A stretch of DNA of 64,000 bases, from assembly GCA_934045075.1 (NCBI GenBank), contig OW203726.1, positions 20,213,488 through 20,277,487 on the forward strand. The letters are read 5' to 3'. The position numbers and the translations under genes were made by a program. Below the pieces are notes generated by a model. The model was not told the DNA's origin, ran no database searches, and saw only the letters and a list, made by a program, of their open reading frames with translations. This document shows positions 13,801-24,449 of this stretch, in pieces (positions within the stretch are counted from its first letter, which is position 1; each line of letters opens with the position of its first letter). Origin of the DNA: Yponomeuta sedellus. Lineage: Eukaryota; Arthropoda; Insecta; Lepidoptera; Yponomeutidae.

Positions 13801-16800
13801 TAATATTGTAAAGGCAAAATTTAGTGTGCGTTTTGGTATAGGCTTGCAAGACTAGTAGCTGGTCTTACTGTCAGAAGTTTTCAAGCCGCGACTGCCATCT
13901 ATCGACGGCGGTTACCGTCGATAGATGGCAGTCGCACCAACTGTTTAGCGTGCCTACATATTTTAATTCATAAATTCAATTCCGGAATAACTTACATGAT
14001 TTTGGTTGGAAGAGTCCGAGCAGCTTTAACATTGTGAGTAGAGACATAGCTCGCGTCGTCAGTTTCTCATCTCTTCCGACAAAAAAATCATGCAAGTTAA
14101 ATCCGGAGTTAAGTTAATAATATATCTAGATTGATTGTAAACAAATCATTCGTTATCAACCCTTGTATGTCCCCACTGTTGGGGCACGGGTCTCTTCCGG
14201 CATCGCAGGAAGGTTAGGCTATACTCCACCACGGATAATCAAAAATTCACAAATGAATGATCAAAAATTATCTGTCCAGACATTATGATATTATTATTTC
14301 TTATCGTATCTCTGGAATGACCGTATTACGTAAAAGAAACGATTGTTTGTGCCTGCATTTTAGAGACTCGCCGCCCAGGGCAAGCGACTGTACTGTGCGG
14401 AAGTTATTTATTTATTAATATTTTACGATATCATCACAATGACCCGATTTTAATACTACTTTACTTATATCTAAATTGACATCAAGTCATTATGATAATA
14501 CAGTTTTTATCATAATCTCTTAAATGACCTTATTTTGCAAGCAGGTTAAATAACACCTGGATTAATATTTCTTTTGTACATGCTACCAGGTAATAAAAAC
14601 TCTATTAAATATTAATAGCATGGTCTTTTATGTATGACACTTGTCCTGACACCCAGTAGTAGATACACTGTATGTAAGTTACAACAAATTTTCTCTACAG
14701 CGATTCTACGACTTACGGTATAGCGAAGTTACGTTACAGTGCATTTTCGCCGCAACGAATAACGTTACAGAGAATGTACTTTGCAGCGAAAGCTATACAT
14801 ACAGTCTATTTATTCTTACTTGTCCAATTTAGTAAACAAGATTCTAACTTTAAAATTGAGATCTGATGCCTAAACTAGACATTTTCTCGCAAATTCATGA
14901 ACTATGTTTATAAAATTGGCAGCGTGTTATCTAAAAGAGTGTTTCAGGTTACTTCATTTATGAAAATATGGCAGTTTTGGACTAAAAAGTCACAGTTTAA
15001 GGGTAGAATCTTGTTTACTAAATTGGACAAGTAAAAATAAATAGACTGTAGTTGAGATCTATGCAAACCTTTTAGTCAATGAACTGAGTGGAATGGTTAG
15101 GTTACACACACATTACACACATACGAGCAAATAATAACATTATATAAATTTCTAAAAATAATTGTATAGCAGCAAAAAGTTTTTTCTGACTGAGAAGGTT
15201 ATTTTTTGCACGTAAGTGTGAAATGCATATGTGTGTTTTTTGTAGTGTATGTATTTACAATATTCGATAAATGAAATGGCAAATTAACGGTACTTGCAAC
15301 ACACGTAAAAAAAATACGTACACTCACAGAGCGTTTAAAAAATAACCCTTCTTTGCTTTCTCAGACGGATAAAATTATGATACCTTACTCATCAGGTAGT
15401 GGTCAAGTAGTTTGGCTTCTGTAACGTAAATTCGGTACAAGATAAGTCGCTGCAGCGAAAAGCTGTAATGTACTTCGCAACTACGAACTTTCACAGTAAC
15501 TTACGCCACAGTTACGTAGTAAAGTTAAAAATATATTATATTTTCTTTTTGTCTTAACAATATGGCAAATATATATATATTTTTTTTCATCTGGTTATGT
15601 ATTACAAAAAAGGAGTCATTTACTACTACGTTAAAAGTTTCAGAACAATTTGTTTATTGATTTAGATAAAGTAAAACAGAGGGCAACGAAGTAATTACGT
15701 TATCAACCCTTATATGTCCCCACTGCTGGGGCACGGGTCTTTTCCTGCATCGCAGGAAGGTTAGGCCATACTCCACCACGGGGGCCAAGTCCGGGTTGGT
15801 GGAGGATTTTGAGACAGTGGCCGGGCCTCACTGTCAGAAGTTATCAAGCCGCCCATAAGGCCTCTGACATGGCTTAACGACTGCCATTATATGACAGCCG
15901 GCACCAACGGCTTAACGTGCCTTGCGAAGCACGGAAGCGAAGTACTTAGGAGTACCTATATTGTTTTGATTGCTGACATAATTGTTAAAAAATCCGTAAA
16001 TAATAAATGCCTGCCTTTATTACAATATTTTAACTATCTTGAAAACAATTTGAAAAAAAAATGCGGTGTTAGAAAAAAGGGTTTTCCTAAATTATCAAAA
16101 AAAGTTGCTATAGATTATTAAGGGCAACATGACCTATAAAGAAATGCTAAAATTACTAGCTTATTACCTAGAAAATAATAAAACAAAATAAGTTTTTGAT
16201 TCATCAGATTTTACTTTTAGCCTCTCAATCGCTTATTCAACCTTTTTAATGGTTTTTAAAAATCTTATGAAACCAAATGAAGGAAAATAAAATTTGATTA
16301 ATTTACTTAATCTTTGAGAGAGAATATTTTTACAGCTACGAGTATGCCAGCGTCGGGACCATGTTCAAAAGCATATTAAAGAAACATGTTCAAAAATTTA
16401 TGTTCCAGTATTAACTTAATAATTCGCGATACTCATACATAGTTATATATTAAACGGGTCGGTTATTTATTTGGTAAAACGTAAATTGATATTCTGTTGA
16501 ATATCCCTACTGATTGTAACTATCTAAATAACTTATAAGTAGGTGTTATTAAATACGAGTATTGAAGAGACTTACCAATTTTTGATCTGGAGTTCGCTCG
16601 GGATTCTTCAAAGCAACCACATTGTATAAACAATTTATTGCCTGCAAGCCCGCAGCTGTGCCATAAGCTACATAAAAACCTTTCTTCACCATAAAACCAC
16701 TAAGAGCTAGACCGATTGGGAAACCGACGGTCATCGCAAAATTCGTAATTCCCAACCTGAATGTTCTGTTCTTATTGCTGGTTATAGCTGTGATAAAACT

Positions 16801-17379
16801 AAACACTGACATGATACAGAAACACCACGAGCCAGTAAGAGATTCAATGATGGCCTCGCTTAAAACTAACATTTCAAGTGAAAGTTCATAGAAAAAGTAA
16901 TAATGAATCATATTGCTTGTACATAACAACACTTGACCAAACATTGGTAAGATGATGAAAACTTTCCTGTGACCGGTGCGGTCGGACCACGAGCCAACAA
17001 ACAAGGCTAGTATACAAGGAATCGAAGACGTTAACATGGTTTTCCACGCCATAGTTGTGGCTGCAAGTCTCTGGACTGCTACTTCGTAGTCCATAAAGCC
17101 TTCGGTCTGCCTCGCTTTCAGTGCATCGCAGACTTCCGTTGTGTAGTTGAGATTGACACGACACGCTTTCTCCAGTGCCAAGTTTGATGAGGCCATCGTT
17201 GTTATGATGACGGACATCATAAACAACATTATCGATGGTTCCACTGTAGTATGTCGGCAGGCTGTACAAATTTTTTGTCCAAACGACCTTTCTTGCTTTT
17301 TGTTGCTTTCGTCTTTGAGCGGATCAATCTCTGTGAACTCTGCTTCTTCATCTTTAGGGATATTAGTCTCAGTGGTCAT
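4764..17379 (-). CDS. SLC46-like (proton-coupled folate transporter-like) MFS transporter, gene 2, complete
   Basis: Multi-pass membrane carrier of the SLC46 family, assembled from seven exons on the minus strand: 17379-16576, 13526-13382, 12641-12540, 11283-11146, 7660-7577, 5994-5838, 4833-4764. Every junction is GT-AG and the phases are 0,1,1,1,1,2. The product is 499 aa. The only ATG without an upstream alternative in frame is at 17379 ([11 protein letters not shown]); an in-frame TAA lies upstream. Exon 1 encodes the tail and six membrane segments, with the [19 protein letters not shown] loop, MFS motif [11 protein letters not shown] (about residues 129-139) and [10 protein letters not shown]. 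Exons 2-6 give the second half, including RATMTKLV...KVNSLFS, which resembles the SLC46A1 region around its transport-critical arginines. The C-terminal tail is short and basic. Family members move folates, muropeptides or cyclic dinucleotides; the substrate here is unknown. Introns are filled with SINEs and MITEs. Confidence 0.88.
5838..5994 (-). CDS. gene 2 exon 6
   Basis: 157 nt between acceptor AAATTTCAG and donor GTGAGA. Encodes [20 protein letters not shown] and a following hydrophobic pair, membrane segments 11-12. The same length as exon 6 of gene 3. Confidence 0.88.
6020..6115 (-). repeat. 3' tail of a non-LTR element (AAGATA-tail family)
   Basis: Antisense copy of the segment whose sense form ends in GTACAATAAAGAATATTC plus a TATCT-type tail (compare 54349-54465). 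Other partial copies: 8428-8500, 46740-46870, 47510-47590, 48245-48395, 51918-51950 and 63550-63620. Confidence 0.6.
6595..6896 (+). mobile_element. SINE A (tRNA-headed), copy in gene 2 intron 5
   Basis: Composed of a leader (GTGGGTACAGTGATATCGTT ... CTGCCTGTACGTAATACAG ... GAAATTTCACTGATGCCGGT-like), a 72-nt tRNA-like body at 6765-6836, and a tail (AGCCTCTAAATAGGTTTTTA ... CCTTAGCACGGGTTAGTGCA). The body has a box A-like TGGCTCGATTGGTAGAGCGC and box B GGTTCGAATCC, with paired ends GCCCAT / ATGGGT. The body sits in the middle of the unit, not at its 5' end. Confidence 0.75.
6897..7196 (+). mobile_element. SINE A, second tandem copy with a gap in its tRNA body
   Basis: Directly follows the copy at 6595-6896 in the same orientation. 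It repeats leader and tail, but lacks about 20 nt between the two halves of the tRNA-like body (GGCTCAATAGCCAGAGG), so the anticodon arm is lost. The head-to-tail pair shows that the family can spread as dimers. Confidence 0.72.
7577..7660 (-). CDS. gene 2 exon 5
   Basis: 84 nt between acceptor ATCATTGCAG and donor GTAAGC. Encodes [20 protein letters not shown] and KLVKPDEIG, likely membrane segment 10. Same length and phase as gene 3 exon 5. Confidence 0.88.
7705..7925 (-). mobile_element. SINE B (tRNA-headed), headless copy
   Basis: Antisense: carries the TCTCAGAGAGAAAGG tail block, ATTGGCAATTTCAAGCGCTG, TTTCCTCACGATGTTTTCCT and the GGTAGC-like end of the family seen complete at 22915-23195. 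Confidence 0.65.
8251..8379. mobile_element. short MITE with 27-bp inverted termini
   Basis: AGGGTTAGTTTCTGAATTGA... at the left pairs with ...TCAATTCAGAAACCGGCCCT at the right (about 3 mismatches in 27). The core GTGACAGAACGTCACTTAAG recurs in a related copy at 19068-19220. Confidence 0.6.
8516..9208 (-). mobile_element. THAP-exon MITE, diverged copy
   Basis: Reverse-orientation relative of the element at 36194-36880 with nearly the same length. The left end TCCGCTACTTGAC differs from its counterpart by one base; the right end is decayed. It holds the complement of the CEDHF-bearing THAP-like exon around 8760-8900 and the AAAATGGTTTTTGGCTG block. Lies in gene 2 intron 4. Confidence 0.6.
9321..9648. 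mobile_element. fold-back element with nested 43-bp tandem repeats
   Basis: The outer arms (AAGAGACTCGCAAAGGGTAA ... and its complement ending at 9648) pair over about 75 nt. Between them are about four copies of a 43-bp unit (9374-9560), each containing its own palindrome TTACCAATTATTGGTAA. No coding capacity. The flank 9640-9770 is a LINE-like 3' end also found inverted at 49655-49740. Confidence 0.7.
10040..10140 (-). repeat. dispersed repeat G (GTGAGTGAAGGTGCTAATGG type)
   Basis: A block of about 100-150 nt found also at 29170-29262, 39540-39660, 42085-42235 and 49445-49565. Sense form contains ACTCACACTAGATGGGTGAA and CCACTC(C/G)GACGCT. Class unknown; no coding potential. Confidence 0.5.
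10690..10750 (+). repeat. SINE B internal fragment
   Basis: CTTCAACGCTTAAATTTGCC followed by a CGGTGGGCA block matches the middle of SINE B. A further short piece of the same tail lies at 10360-10420. Confidence 0.5.
10880..11060 (+). repeat. dispersed element 3' region with GTCGAAACGACG block
   Basis: Contains GATGACTGTAACGTCGTCGA then AACGACG, resembling 55420-55510 (CAACTGTAACGCTGCCGAAA then CGTCGG). The ACGTCGTCGAAACGACG part is self-complementary. It resembles 3' regions of Penelope-like elements, an inference only. Confidence 0.4.
11146..11283 (-). CDS. gene 2 exon 4
   Basis: 138 nt between acceptor AATTCCAG and donor GTAAGT. Encodes [20 protein letters not shown] and a second hydrophobic stretch ending NEFIFYI. 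The SRRLQ...DS motif is kept as SRKLQ...DS in gene 3. Confidence 0.9.
12160..12345 (+). mobile_element. SINE A, diverged copy
   Basis: Holds GAGGTTCGAAATTTCACTGA, a tRNA-like body at about 12240-12312 with box A AGCTCAGTTGAGAGGGC and box B GGTTCGAGTCC, then GCCTTTAAATGGGTTTTTAA. In gene 2 intron 3. Confidence 0.65.
12540..12641 (-). CDS. gene 2 exon 3
   Basis: 102 nt between acceptor TTATTTGCAG and donor GTAAGT. Encodes [20 protein letters not shown] then [15 protein letters not shown], matching EHTIFYLFVRSQLNWDMVK of gene 3. Confidence 0.9.
12962..13037 (+). mobile_element. tiny 5'-inverted SINE A insertion with direct repeats
   Basis: TAATATATGTCA occurs on both sides. Between the repeats is an antisense SINE A piece (AAAACCTATTTAGAG) joined to a sense tail (GGGTTAGTGCATTAAAAATA). 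An inverted 5' part joined to a normal 3' tail is the usual product of twin priming during retroposition. Confidence 0.6.
13382..13526 (-). CDS. gene 2 exon 2
   Basis: 145 nt between acceptor TTTCAAACAG and donor GTTAGT. Encodes [20 protein letters not shown], then a basic stretch and hydrophobic segment 7 ([17 protein letters not shown]). FF(D/N)L(G/S)(N/H)V is shared with gene 3. Confidence 0.88.
13695..13955 (-). mobile_element. 5S-derived SINE, rearranged copy with a palindrome
   Basis: Antisense tail (ATGTCCCCACCGAGGGGCAC, CATACTCCACCACGG, TCAGAAGTTTTCAAGCCG) without the 5S head. It contains a perfect 21-bp stem at 13888-13908 / 13915-13935 with a 6-nt loop. Lies in gene 2 intron 1. Confidence 0.6.
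14801..15050. mobile_element. MITE with about 45-bp inverted termini
   Basis: ACAGTCTATTTATTCTTACT ... at the left and its complement ...AATAAATAGACTGT at the right, outside bases TA at each end. This suits a Tc1/mariner-type target. It lies within a wider GCAGCGAA / GTTACG-rich segment (14660-15540), which may be an older host element. Confidence 0.55.
15695..15960 (-). mobile_element. 5S-derived SINE, tail and body
   Basis: Antisense copy: ATGTCCCCACTGCTGGGGCA, GCATCGCAGGAAGGTTAGGC, ATCAAGCCGCCCATAAGG, then CGTGCCTTGCGAAGCACGG. It stops before the 5S-like head. In gene 2 intron 1. Confidence 0.7.
15961..16575. other. intron 1 of gene 2, unique AT-rich part
   Basis: No coding exon recognised. 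16315-16460 shares GCGATACTCATACATAGT with 55390-55420, so a diverged dispersed repeat is present. Confidence 0.4.
16576..17379 (-). CDS. gene 2 exon 1 (first coding exon)
   Basis: 268 codons from ATG at 17379 to donor GTAAGT (16570-16575), phase 0. Contains the acidic N-terminal tail, six predicted membrane segments, the MFS motif [11 protein letters not shown] and [12 protein letters not shown]. An upstream GTG at 17406 keeps the frame open but is not a plausible eukaryotic start. Confidence 0.9.
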
Positions 17380-18367
17380 TACTTCTACACGTTTATCCGT
17401 TAACACTATCGATTACACAGTAAAGAGTTAAAATTTGATAGTCTTTATCATAGTACTCTCAAACTCTTTATCTATTTATTGGCAGTTTACTAAGATTGTC
17501 GCGGACTTAATTTTCTGTGTCAATACTTAATTGATTACGATTGATAATATTTAGATAGGGTTACGTCCTTATAAGTTGGTAAGAGCGTAATCTCTTATAG
17601 TGTTATTTAAATTATTTACACGTTATCTAACTAGGTAGGTGCCTATTTTAAATTTACATTAGGAATTTCAACTGAGCACGTTTTAAGCGTGTGCAGAAAT
17701 TAAGTTTTCTGTAATTCATTAGGCTGCTCATTATACCCCAAAAACAACTGGTAATTGAACAGCAATTTAACTTTTTTTTATTGTTATTGTTGGTCTGTGT
17801 TATAGTTATGATGTAATATGAGTAAAATTCTGTTATAATTATATAATTTTATTTACTTATTCTTGTACTATTTTATTTACAGAAGTATCAAGGTCACCCA
17901 AACGGATATCATGTTGGTGCTTCATTCTTTTGTTTTATTAATTTTCCTACTTAGAAATGTAAAACTGATACTTAAATTAGTAAAATTAGGTTGCATTGTA
18001 TATTTAAAACATACCTAAATTATTCATTCACAGCCTTCAAATTCGCACTGTCTTTCTCACTACGGACTTCCCATTCGTGTTTATTTTTGTATTACATTTA
18101 ATCATGTATAAACTCACACCTGTGCCCAGAGGAGTAGGGTGAGACCAAGGTTTGCCACGATCCTGACAAAATTTCTTTCGCATGCAACGTGTATAGGTTT
18201 GTCGTTTTGTGTTCCATTTTCCTTAAATCATCATAGACAAGCTAAAATGGATGCAGATCTTATAATTCGTACGTATACTAATGGTCTGGAACTATGACGA
18301 CTTGACGTATATGAGATACATATTCCCAAGAACTTTTTCCACGACGTTTTACATTGCTTTAATATTT
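17380..18367. other. compact spacer between genes 2 and 3
   Basis: Under 1 kb holds both the 3' UTR of gene 3 and the promoter of gene 2. AATAAA on the minus strand at 18080-18085 is a possible poly(A) signal for gene 3. A degenerate dispersed repeat (ACTCACACCTGTGCCCAGAG) occupies about 18106-18190. No promoter element is convincing. Confidence 0.45.
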
Positions 18368-18464
18368 CTATTTCTTTTCTAAGGTGGTGCTCCGTTTTTC
18401 TTCAGCCTCCAGGGCCATTTTTCTTGCTTGCCGATTCTCCAATTTGCTCTGGATGTAGAACATT
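18368..18464 (-). CDS. gene 3 exon 7 (terminal)
   Basis: Acceptor TTCTTGCAG, then ATGTTCTACATCCAGAG in frame, to TAG at 18368-18370. Encodes MFYIQSKLENRQARKMALEA and a Glu/Lys tail. Intron position matches the terminal exons of genes 2 and 4. Confidence 0.83.
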
Positions 18465-21400
18465 CTGCAAGAAGATAGTTGGAACGTTTATTTGATTTTG
18501 CTTGTGTGAATCTGATCAACTCTTCAAAATAAGGTATTTGTTTGTAGATCCTTTTTAGAAACTACTCGATAAGAGATTGTGTTTTAAAGCAATTTTTATT
18601 TTAAGACTATTTCCTCTCAGTTATAGTTTAAGTGCACATATTAATTGTCACGCAAATTAATTAATTAGCGTGGGGATTATGGGCATTACCCCCTATGATA
18701 GCACAACGTGGCGCGCTTTAGGGGAGGGCTATGTCCAGCAGTGGACTAGTATAGTCTGACGATGACGATTATGAAATTAATTATCTGCCAATGCCGGTGT
18801 GATATAGAAAAAACATTCCATTTGCTGTTCTTACATATTATTTACGCATGGTCATTATTAAGCAAAACAGCTGGAAATACTAGGAGAAGGTGTTTTTTAA
18901 TAAAATTCAAAAATAAAATAAACTTGGTATGACACATTGTAAGTGAAGTTATGACACTTTGATTCAGTTGGGAGAGCACTGGTACGGTTAGCCAGAGGTC
19001 GCGGGCTCGATTCCCGGCATGGGCGGAGTTTTAAGCCTTTAAATAGGTTTTTAAAACAGTAGTGCGGTCTCTTAGAATTTTTCAGAAAAGGGGGTGACAG
19101 AACGTTACTTAAGTATTTACTTAGTGTAAGTCCAATTCAGAAACTGTCCCTAAGGCGCAGGAAAAGGTGAACTTCGCATTTTCAGTATTTACTTAATGGA
19201 AAAACTCAATTCAGGAATTGGCCTTTTGTCTCACATCTTTTACTTGTTAATTCAAACACTGCTAAAGCCGTGAAGGCAGGAACTTTATATCATGTACTGT
19301 TTCTAAGACGAAAAGTTGGCCAGTTTTTTTTTTACATTTATGTATTGATGTAGTCCACTGGCAGCGGGCTGGCCATCTCTCGCGAAGAACCGGCAACCGT
19401 TGGAGTAAACGTGTTCTTGAGTGGAGACCGCGACTCGGCAAACGTAGTGTAGGACGCCCTCCGATCAGGTGGGATGACGATCTGCGAAAAACTGCCGGCA
19501 GATGCTTGATGCGGCAAGCTGAAGACAGGGCGCTATGGCGCTTATTAGGAAAGGGCTATGTCCAGGAGTGGACTACATAATATAGCCTGAAGAAGAAGAA
19601 GAAGTTTGTCGCATCCAGCATCTGCCGGCAGTTTTTCGCAGGTCGTCATCCCCTGGTATTTCTTGATACTCACAGGAGAATCCCGAAAGCCGGTATGATG
19701 AGGGCAGCGCTGATGAGAAAGACAGCCCCGGGTAGGTACGGCAGGGTCACCATGTAGGTCCACGAGTAGAACGGGTTGAACACCAGCGCCGCCACCGTCT
19801 CCGTCAGGGAGAACAGCGAGTTCACTTTCGCTGCGGAGAAAAAATATTACCTTCTTCTTCTTCAGGCTTTATGAGTCCACTGCTGGACATAGCCCTCCCC
19901 TAATGAGCGCAAGGTTGTGCCATCATTAGGGGGTAATGCCCATAATCCCCACGCTGGGCATGCGGGTTGGGGGTCGTAGTTTGGTGGAATTGTACTGCAG
20001 GGGGCGCAGCTGCCCACCCCCCGGTTTGTATCCCTTAGTCGCCTTTTACGACACCTGCGGGAAGAATTTGGGTTACCTTTGCTTTTGAATAACTTTGTAG
20101 GAAAGAGCGGGTGGTCGTGCTTTTCCATAATTAAGGGAAATTTCTGCCAGGCAGATCGTATGCCTGGGGACGGCCGGTCCGACTGTTGTTAGTCGGACGT
20201 TATATTTATGGTATGTCATGTAAAACATTTTGTGCGTTGCAGAAATGTTGGAGTTTCTAGTGCGCCCGCAGAGTTGACATGTGCTCGCCACAAATTAATA
20301 CTTTTATTTATTCAAGCGCTCGTGGCCTAGGCGAAACGAGTGATTGGAATCAATCACTTGAGTTAAGCAACAACAGGCGCGGTCAAGTGCAGGATGGGTG
20401 ACCGTCCTGTGATAGCCGCTAGTGGCATTTTTCTCAACGCTTCCATGCTTCGCAAGGCAAGCAAAGCCGTTGGTGCCGGCTGTCATGTAATGGCAGTTGA
20501 CAGTAAAGTCCGCCACTGACTTACAATCCTCCACCAATCCGGACCTGGCCCCCGTGGTAGAGTATGACCTAACCTTCCTGCGATGCAGGAAGAGTCCGCA
20601 GCAGTGGGGACATACAAGGGTTGATAACGACGAATACTTTAATTCCACTAGAGCCTTGGTGGAGTATTGTACGACAGTGGCGGGTCTTAATGTTAGAAGT
20701 TATCAAGCCGCCCAGAAGTTATAAGGCCTCGGCTTAACAATACTTGGCTTAACATTACGTGACAGCTGGCACCAAGCAACGATTTAACGTACCTCGCGAC
20801 GCAAAAAAGTGCTCGGAAAAATGCCACTGGCGGTAGTCACAGCATGCTTACCCATCCAATACGTGACCGCGCCTGTTTTTGCTTAGCCTGAGTGATTGAT
20901 TCCAATCACTCGGTTCGCATCTGGAGTATGGGCTAACCTTCCTGCGCTGCAGGAGGAGACCCGTGCCCCAGCAGTTGTAAGCAGTAGCGGTAAAAATATT
21001 AATACAGCTACAGTTAATCTTATATATAACTCTATTTAAACAATATTTCTAAATGGATAATAGTAGTTTATGATACTGTTGCACAATAAGGGTTCTTATA
21101 ACACAAGTTTGTTTCAAAAAAACGAGCCGTAGGCGTAAGAGTTTTTTTATAGTATCACACGAGAGTTATAAGATCAAGTTATGTACAGTTACAAGTTACA
21201 GTACAAGTAATATACACTAATTTATCTACTATCATACTATAATACATAGAACCAAAGTTTGTTTAAATATTGAAAAGTTTTTTTAAATGTAAAATGTTAG
21301 CGCCAGTCGCCGCGGACTCGTTCATTGAAACCTTTTTTTTAAAGTAGAGGTTCAACCTTCTTGGTCCAGCTGGAGGTTGTATAGGTGTATCGTTATGATT

Positions 21401-24400
21401 AATCCATCCATACAAAACCTGTATCGTAATAAAACTATTTATTTTTATTTTTGCCCTATGCGTAATGTTTGTCATAAGAGTTTTGTTTTCAGTTCTATAA
21501 TCTTTGTATTATAGTATCAGAGTAGATAAATAATAAATTTACAATAACGTAAACTCACAGCTGTACCCTGCGGGGGAAATCAGGGATCATGGTTTTTTAC
21601 TTGCCACGATCTCGACCAACCTTCTTGTCTTCATCAACTTTTACTAACCTGTTTCAGGTACTTTATATATCGGTCTTCCCTATTAATAACATAAGGGTAG
21701 TTAGTGGCCTGCCTAATATACATATTAATATCATACTGCAAAAGCAAGGCAGAATAGTGAAATTAATTTAAAATTTCACAGTTTTTAATTTGTAAATAAT
21801 CGACTGCTTGTAGCCCCGGCTGCCTAAGTGATTATAAGCGATCACGAAGGTTAAGCAACATAGGGCGCGTTCAGTGCATGTATGGGTGTCTTATCAGTAG
21901 TGGCATAATCCCGAGCGGTTCCGCGCTTCGCAAGGCACGTTAAGCAGGTGGTGCCAGATGCCTTCGATAGATGGCAGTGGTTAAGCCAATTCAGATGCCT
22001 TAGGGCGGCTTGAAAACGTCTGACGGTAAGCCCAGCCACTTTTGTTGCCTCCACCAATCCGGACATGGCCCCCGTGGTGGAATATGCATTTTTCTTGTCT
22101 CCGGGAGAAGACCCGTGCCCCTCGGTGGGGACATGATGAGTTGATGACGATGAAAGCATACTAAATTTAGGTATGATTAAAATTTTGGTTTGATTTATCA
22201 GATTACTGATGAAACAGTTTTGATATTTAGCATTATTGTAATACCACGTTGGAGGTTTTTTATGAGGTTTTCTTACCGTTCTCTTGTTTGTCAACCAGTT
22301 TGGATATGATGGAGCGCAGAGACGTGAAGGTGGTGGCGTTCAGGATCTCAACTACAGGCACTGGAAGGAAACAATGGATTTAAAACCAGGAGGTCTATTG
22401 TTTTTGATAACGCGAGGCATCGTCTCAAGAGCTCCACTTCCAGGGGTCTGCAAGTGAGGCTCCCTTGCAGCGAACGCTATGAGCCACCAATGAATTCTTA
22501 CCCGACTGCGGCGGAGCCCAATAATAGGAGAGTAATGTGTATGTATGTATGTATGTATGTATGTATGTATGTATGTATGTATGTATGTATGTATGTATGT
22601 ATGTATGTATGTATGTATGTATGTATGTATGTATGTATGTATGTATGTATGTATGTATGTATGTATGTATGTATGTATGTATGTATGTATGTATGTATGT
22701 ATGTATGTATGTATGTATGTATGTATGTATGTATGTATGTATGTTCGATTCTATGCTTCCTCATAACTCCTTAGCCAATGGTAAGATGTTATATCTCAAA
22801 ACAAATTATATCTCAAACGATTCGTCGTGTTGCGCAAGTGCCTGAATCTGAAGGCGAACACAAAAATAACTGTAGTAAATAAAAAATAGTCTAATAATAA
22901 ATATGTAATAATTAAGAGGCGGTAGCTCAGTGGGTAGAACAATGGACTCGGAAGCGAGAGACCCAGCTTCGATGCCCAGTGCAGGCATCAAGGACTTTGT
23001 TTTCTAAGTTATGTACATTTGCAAAGTTATAATAGCAATACCACCGTGAAGGAAAACGTCGTGAGGAGACCTGATTCTCTGAAGTGTTCAAATAAATCAG
23101 CAATTGAAATTGCCAATCCGCGGTGGGCACGCGTGGTAATTAAGCCTGTAGGTACTCTCTCTCTCTCTCTGAGAGAAAGTAAGACCTCTGTAGTGGGACG
23201 TGGACTTGGCTCCCGTGATGGTTAGGCCAGGAGCCAAGTCCGGATTGGTGGAGGCTGGCAAGACTAGTGGCTGGTCTAACTGTCAGAAGTTTTTAAGCCG
23301 CCCTCAGGCCTCTGACTTGTCTTAACGGCTACGACCTATCGACGGCATCAGCGCCTTAATGTGCCTTGCGAAGCATGGAACCGCTGGGAAAAATGCCAAT
23401 AGCGTTAGTCATAGACGGTCACCCATCCATGCACTGACGTGCCCTATGTCGCTTAACCTTCGTGATCGTTTTAAGATTACTTCTAACTGTGTATTGCGAA
23501 CAAATTATGAAGTTTATTGAAGGTGTCTTGGGTAATTAGCGTCAATAAAACTCTGTCTAGACTGCGATCAAGAGGATGAAGTGTTATGTACTAAGTAGTA
23601 GTTTGAACAAGATAGAATGATAAGTATGTACTTACGTTGTAAGTACTTATTACGATGTAATATTAAGCAAATAACAGTGTATAAATATAGTACCAATTTT
23701 AGAGAGTAATTTTGTTCTGATTGAATAAAGAAATCCAGTTTAGTTTGGGAAGTCTTGAAATAAATAACATCAGAGTGGAGTTTTTTTTCCGCTGCCTTTT
23801 TCTCCACTACAATAGGGCCCAAAGGCGGCTCACATTTTACATTGTACATTGACATTAAGCAAACAGAATGTAAATTCTTTAGGTTGCAATAAATTGATTT
23901 GAATTTGAATTGAATTTGAATATTTTTATCATGGTTGTAATTGTATCTTTCTGGCTGTGCAATAAAATGTTACACAAACGTCCTACAGAGGTCATGCTTT
24001 CTCTCAGAGAGAGAATATGGGCTTAATTACCACGCGTGCCCACCGCGGATTGGAAATTTCAAGTGGTGAGGTATTCGAAGAATCAGGTTTCCTCACGATA
24101 TTTTCCTTCACGGTGGTATTGCTATTATAACTTTACAAATGTACATAACTTAGAGAACAAAGTCCTTGGTATATGCCTGCACTGGGAATCGAAGCTGGGT
24201 CTCTCGCTTCCGAGTCCATTGTTCTACCCACTGAGCTACCGCCTCTTAATTATTACAGATTTATTATTAGACTATTTTTTATTTACTACAGTTATTTTTT
24301 GTGTTCACCTTTTCAGTGATTTTGAACGACGAATCGTTTGAGATATCATTTGTCAACATCTTACCGTTGGCTAAGGAATTATGAATAAACATAGAATTGA

Positions 24401-24418
24401 ACATACATACATATATAC

Positions 24419-24449
<31 letters not shown>

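Noticed and set aside
16886..17269. 127-codon minus-strand ORF
   Set aside because: It is an out-of-frame shadow of gene 2 exon 1.
17379..17406. Start of gene 2 at 17406
   Set aside because: The codon there is GTG. The first ATG in frame is at 17379, with an in-frame TAA upstream.
20362..20404. 5S rRNA gene
   Set aside because: Only the middle portion matches; the 5' and 3' ends of 5S are missing and the segment continues into a repeated SINE body.
22498..22845. Long open frames with repeated Met-Tyr-Val-Cys or Tyr-Ile-His-Thr
   Set aside because: They are readings of the TATG/TACA microsatellite. The same holds for 24279-24570, 25278-25466 and the GAAA frames at 44169-44584.
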